NCBI RefSeq assembly: GCF_015864575.1
Contig: NZ_JADYWW010000002.1
Location: 496,001 to 560,000, forward strand
Origin: Salinibacterium sp. SWN248
GTDB lineage: Bacteria; Actinomycetota; Actinomycetes; Actinomycetales; Microbacteriaceae
Direction of reading: 5' to 3'
Length of the DNA: 64,000 bases
The number at the start of each line of letters is the position of its first letter. Position 1 is the first letter of the stretch. The notes under the pieces were generated by a model that saw only the letters and a list, made by a program, of their open reading frames with translations, was not told where the DNA came from and did not search any database. This document shows positions 62,290-64,000 of this stretch, one piece after another. Made by a program: the position numbers and the translations under genes.

Positions 62290-63540
62290 TTAGGGTTTGC
62301 GACCGCTGAGCATCGCGCTAACAACAAGCAGTAGCAGCGCACCCAGCGCTATCCCGCCCATCGCGGCGGGTACACCGCTCGCCTGAATGAGCACTCCTGC
62401 GAGCGCACTGCCGGCGGCACCGCCAATGTTGTGACTGGTGTTCACCCACGTCATGGCTGAGTTCTGCTGGTGCTCGCCACCCGAAGCGTGCGCGGCAACA
62501 TAGGTGACGATCATCACAGGAGAGAAGAACAGCCCGGCGACAACAAGCACCGCGCTGACCGCGACCGCACCCGTGACGATGGCAACGAGAGAGGTGCTCG
62601 CAAGAAGCACAACCGAGAGTACGACGAGCTGCCTAGCCGGCGAGCCAGGCAGCTTCAGCGCGCCATAGAGGAGTCCGCCGAGCGCACTACCTCCGGCGAA
62701 CAAGCCAAGCGCGATTCCCGCGGCTGCCGATCCGCCATAGGTTGCCAGCGCGACCGGCACCGCAACACTGAGTGATCCCGCGACGCTTCCCGCGATGAGT
62801 GCCGGCAAGAGAAGACCCACGAAGCGAGCATCCAGAATCAACGGTGTGAGCTGTGGAAGCTCACGGCCGCCTGCTTCCGGATGCGCATCGCGCGGCCTCA
62901 TCGCCCCGACTGCAGGAGTAGCAACAAAGATGAGGCCACCCGCGAGCACCAACACCGCGGGAATGATGAGCGCCACCCCGGGGGCGATGAACGCCAACGC
63001 GAGTCCGGCAATGGCCGGGCCTACGAGATAGAGCAGCTCTTCCACGACGGCGTCGAAACTCAAGCCTTTCTTGAGCAGCTCGGGGTTCGGGGTCAATGAT
63101 CCCCACGCCACCCGCATCGTCGGTCCAACCGGCGGGGCAACAACCCCCGCGACCGCCGCAAGAATCACGAGCTGCAGTCCCGGTCCGCCAATCAGTGACG
63201 TGGCGGCGAGCACACCGAGCGTGGCGCTGAAAAGCACCACCAAAATGGTGAGAACTCGACGAGCACCGAAGCGATCGATTAGTGATGCACGTACGGGCGC
63301 GAGCACGCTTGCCGTCGCTCCATACAGCGCAAGGGCAGTGCCGGCGAGCGCAACAGAACCTGTCGCCTCCACCACCGCATAAAACAGTGGAAGCAAAACC
63401 AAAGCGTACGCAGAACGACCGATCAGGGCGGTGCCAAAAGTGAGCGGCACCTGAGGCAGGGAAAGCGCGTCGCGGTAGCGAGTAGTCACAGGCTGGGGCA
63501 TCCGTTTAATCGCATAACGCCCTAAGGGGAGTCGTGTCAC
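62290..63540 (-). CDS. MFS transporter
   Basis: 416 aa with 12 predicted spans and the first-half loop motif IDRFGARRVLTIL. Similar to sugar- or drug-efflux MFS proteins; substrate unknown. GTG 63540 overlaps the stop of the small upstream gene (GTGA), so translation is coupled. ATG 63501 is an alternative start. Confidence 0.9.
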   Translation of the reverse strand: MTRLPLGRYAIKRMPQPVTTRYRDALSLPQVPLTFGTALIGRSAYALVLLPLFYAVVEATGSVALAGTALALYGATASVLAPVRASLIDRFGARRVLTILVVLFSATLGVLAATSLIGGPGLQLVILAAVAGVVAPPVGPTMRVAWGSLTPNPELLKKGLSFDAVVEELLYLVGPAIAGLALAFIAPGVALIIPAVLVLAGGLIFVATPAVGAMRPRDAHPEAGGRELPQLTPLILDARFVGLLLPALIAGSVAGSLSVAVPVALATYGGSAAAGIALGLFAGGSALGGLLYGALKLPGSPARQLVVLSVVLLASTSLVAIVTGAVAVSAVLVVAGLFFSPVMIVTYVAAHASGGEHQQNSAMTWVNTSHNIGGAAGSALAGVLIQASGVPAAMGGIALGALLLLVVSAMLSGRKP

Positions 63541-63824
63541 TCGTCAGTAAACTCTTCGACCGTCTTCTGCTCTAGGTCGTGGCGCACTACGCGGAGAAGC
63601 TGATCGGCCTCTTCGACCGAGTCGACCGAAGTGCGGAGGATCTCCGCGCCCGTATCGCGGCGCACCACCACGAGATCGGCACCTGGCCCTCTCGGACTGG
63701 TATCGCCCATCAGCAGACTTCCGACAAGCTCAGCCGCGAATCGGGCAGCATGACGCACCGGATGGTCGCGGCGCTTTTCGATGCGAACCTCGAGGTGTTC
63801 GGCCGCGCGATCCTGCTCCGACAT
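63537..63824 (-). CDS. Small hypothetical protein
   Basis: 95 aa from ATG 63824 with an AAGGAG site. Charged, soluble (EHLEVRIEKRRDHPVRHAAR, ADLVVVRRDTGAEILRTSV, VEEADQLLRVVRHDLEQKTV). Coupled by 4-bp overlap to the MFS gene. The stretch 63825-64000 upstream has no gene I can support. Confidence 0.72.
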   Translation of the reverse strand: MSEQDRAAEHLEVRIEKRRDHPVRHAARFAAELVGSLLMGDTSPRGPGADLVVVRRDTGAEILRTSVDSVEEADQLLRVVRHDLEQKTVEEFTDE

Positions 63825-64000
63825 GCTGCGCTCCTTGCTTCTTCAGCGAAACCCAGTAGCTGAGCCTAGTTCATTTCACGCACGGCGCAGCCCTGATGAT
63901 CGAGCGAGGCGAAGAACGCGGCTGCTCACTGCCATCGTGCCTCTATGTTTTAGGAAACGTAGCCGGTCGGCCTACCGTCAAGTAGATTCCGGGTAAATCG

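Overview
The window is a GC-rich chromosomal segment from an actinobacterium, most likely a member of the Microbacteriaceae (Salinibacterium/Rhodoglobus/Cryobacterium type). This is inferred from the protein style, the frequent GTG/TTG and leaderless starts, the mycobacterial/streptomycete-type SRP RNA, LAYTG sortase-E-type anchors, choice-of-anchor G surface proteins and the murB-HadAB dehydratase neighbourhood. There is no IS element, prophage or CRISPR array. Most genes are single or in short operons.

Layout. 1-3.3 kb: a minus-strand secreted protein built of IPT/TIG repeats, running out of the window. 3.5-8.9 kb: an O-acyltransferase sitting between two copies of the ackA 3' end, then ackA and pta. 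8.9-10 kb: SRP RNA (minus), tRNA-Ser(GGA) (plus) and a small membrane protein. 10-13.3 kb: sugar ABC importer (binding protein plus two permeases, no ATPase). 13.5-19.4 kb: HerA-like ATPase, PAP2 phosphatase, Bcr/CflA exporter, ABC exporter. 19.5-23.5 kb: LAYTG-anchored repeat protein divergent from a large LuxR-type regulator, with an 18-bp palindrome before the regulator. 24-25.2 kb: rplJ-rplL with an attenuator-like leader. 25.2-29.9 kb: OmpR-type two-component system divergent from an FtsX/LolD-type ABC transporter. 29.9-34.8 kb: MATE exporter, a membrane protein with a histone-H1-like tail, YqaJ-type nuclease, DUF998 protein, GNAT. 34.8-37.7 kb: tRNA-Trp-secE-nusG-rplK-rplA. 38-42.7 kb: second choice-of-anchor G protein, aminotransferase, HEAT-repeat protein, lipoprotein. 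42.8-46.4 kb: ABC-2 transporter with its NarL-type two-component system behind a 20-bp palindrome. 46.4-49.5 kb: murB, two MaoC/HadAB dehydratases, a 27-residue Cys-x-x-Cys micropeptide gene with its own operator, a decayed P-loop gene and a small unknown gene. 49.6-53.1 kb: a four-module CoA-disulfide reductase/rhodanese/TusA/DsrE protein and a GNAT. 53.1-58.4 kb: a catabolic-looking cluster (XRE-cupin regulator, agmatinase-like ureohydrolase, SnoaL-like protein, NCS1 permease, cyclase, Gfo/Idh/MocA dehydrogenase). 58.5-63.9 kb: NUC-type endonuclease, TIGR01777 epimerase, TetR regulator divergent from a quinone-oxidoreductase-like dehydrogenase, MFS transporter and a small coupled protein.

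How parts fit. The pta-ackA pair makes acetate/ATP from acetyl-CoA. The two transporter/two-component modules look like envelope-stress or antimicrobial-peptide responses. The surface proteins (1, 19.5 and 38 kb) form the exported face of the cell; two of them end in LAYTG sorting signals, whose sortase lies outside the window. The strongest candidates for something undescribed are the 27-aa micropeptide with a 26-bp dyad over its promoter, the acyltransferase flanked by duplicated ackA ends, and the membrane protein with a long Ala/Lys/Pro cytoplasmic tail. All functional statements rest on reading the sequence; no database search was possible.
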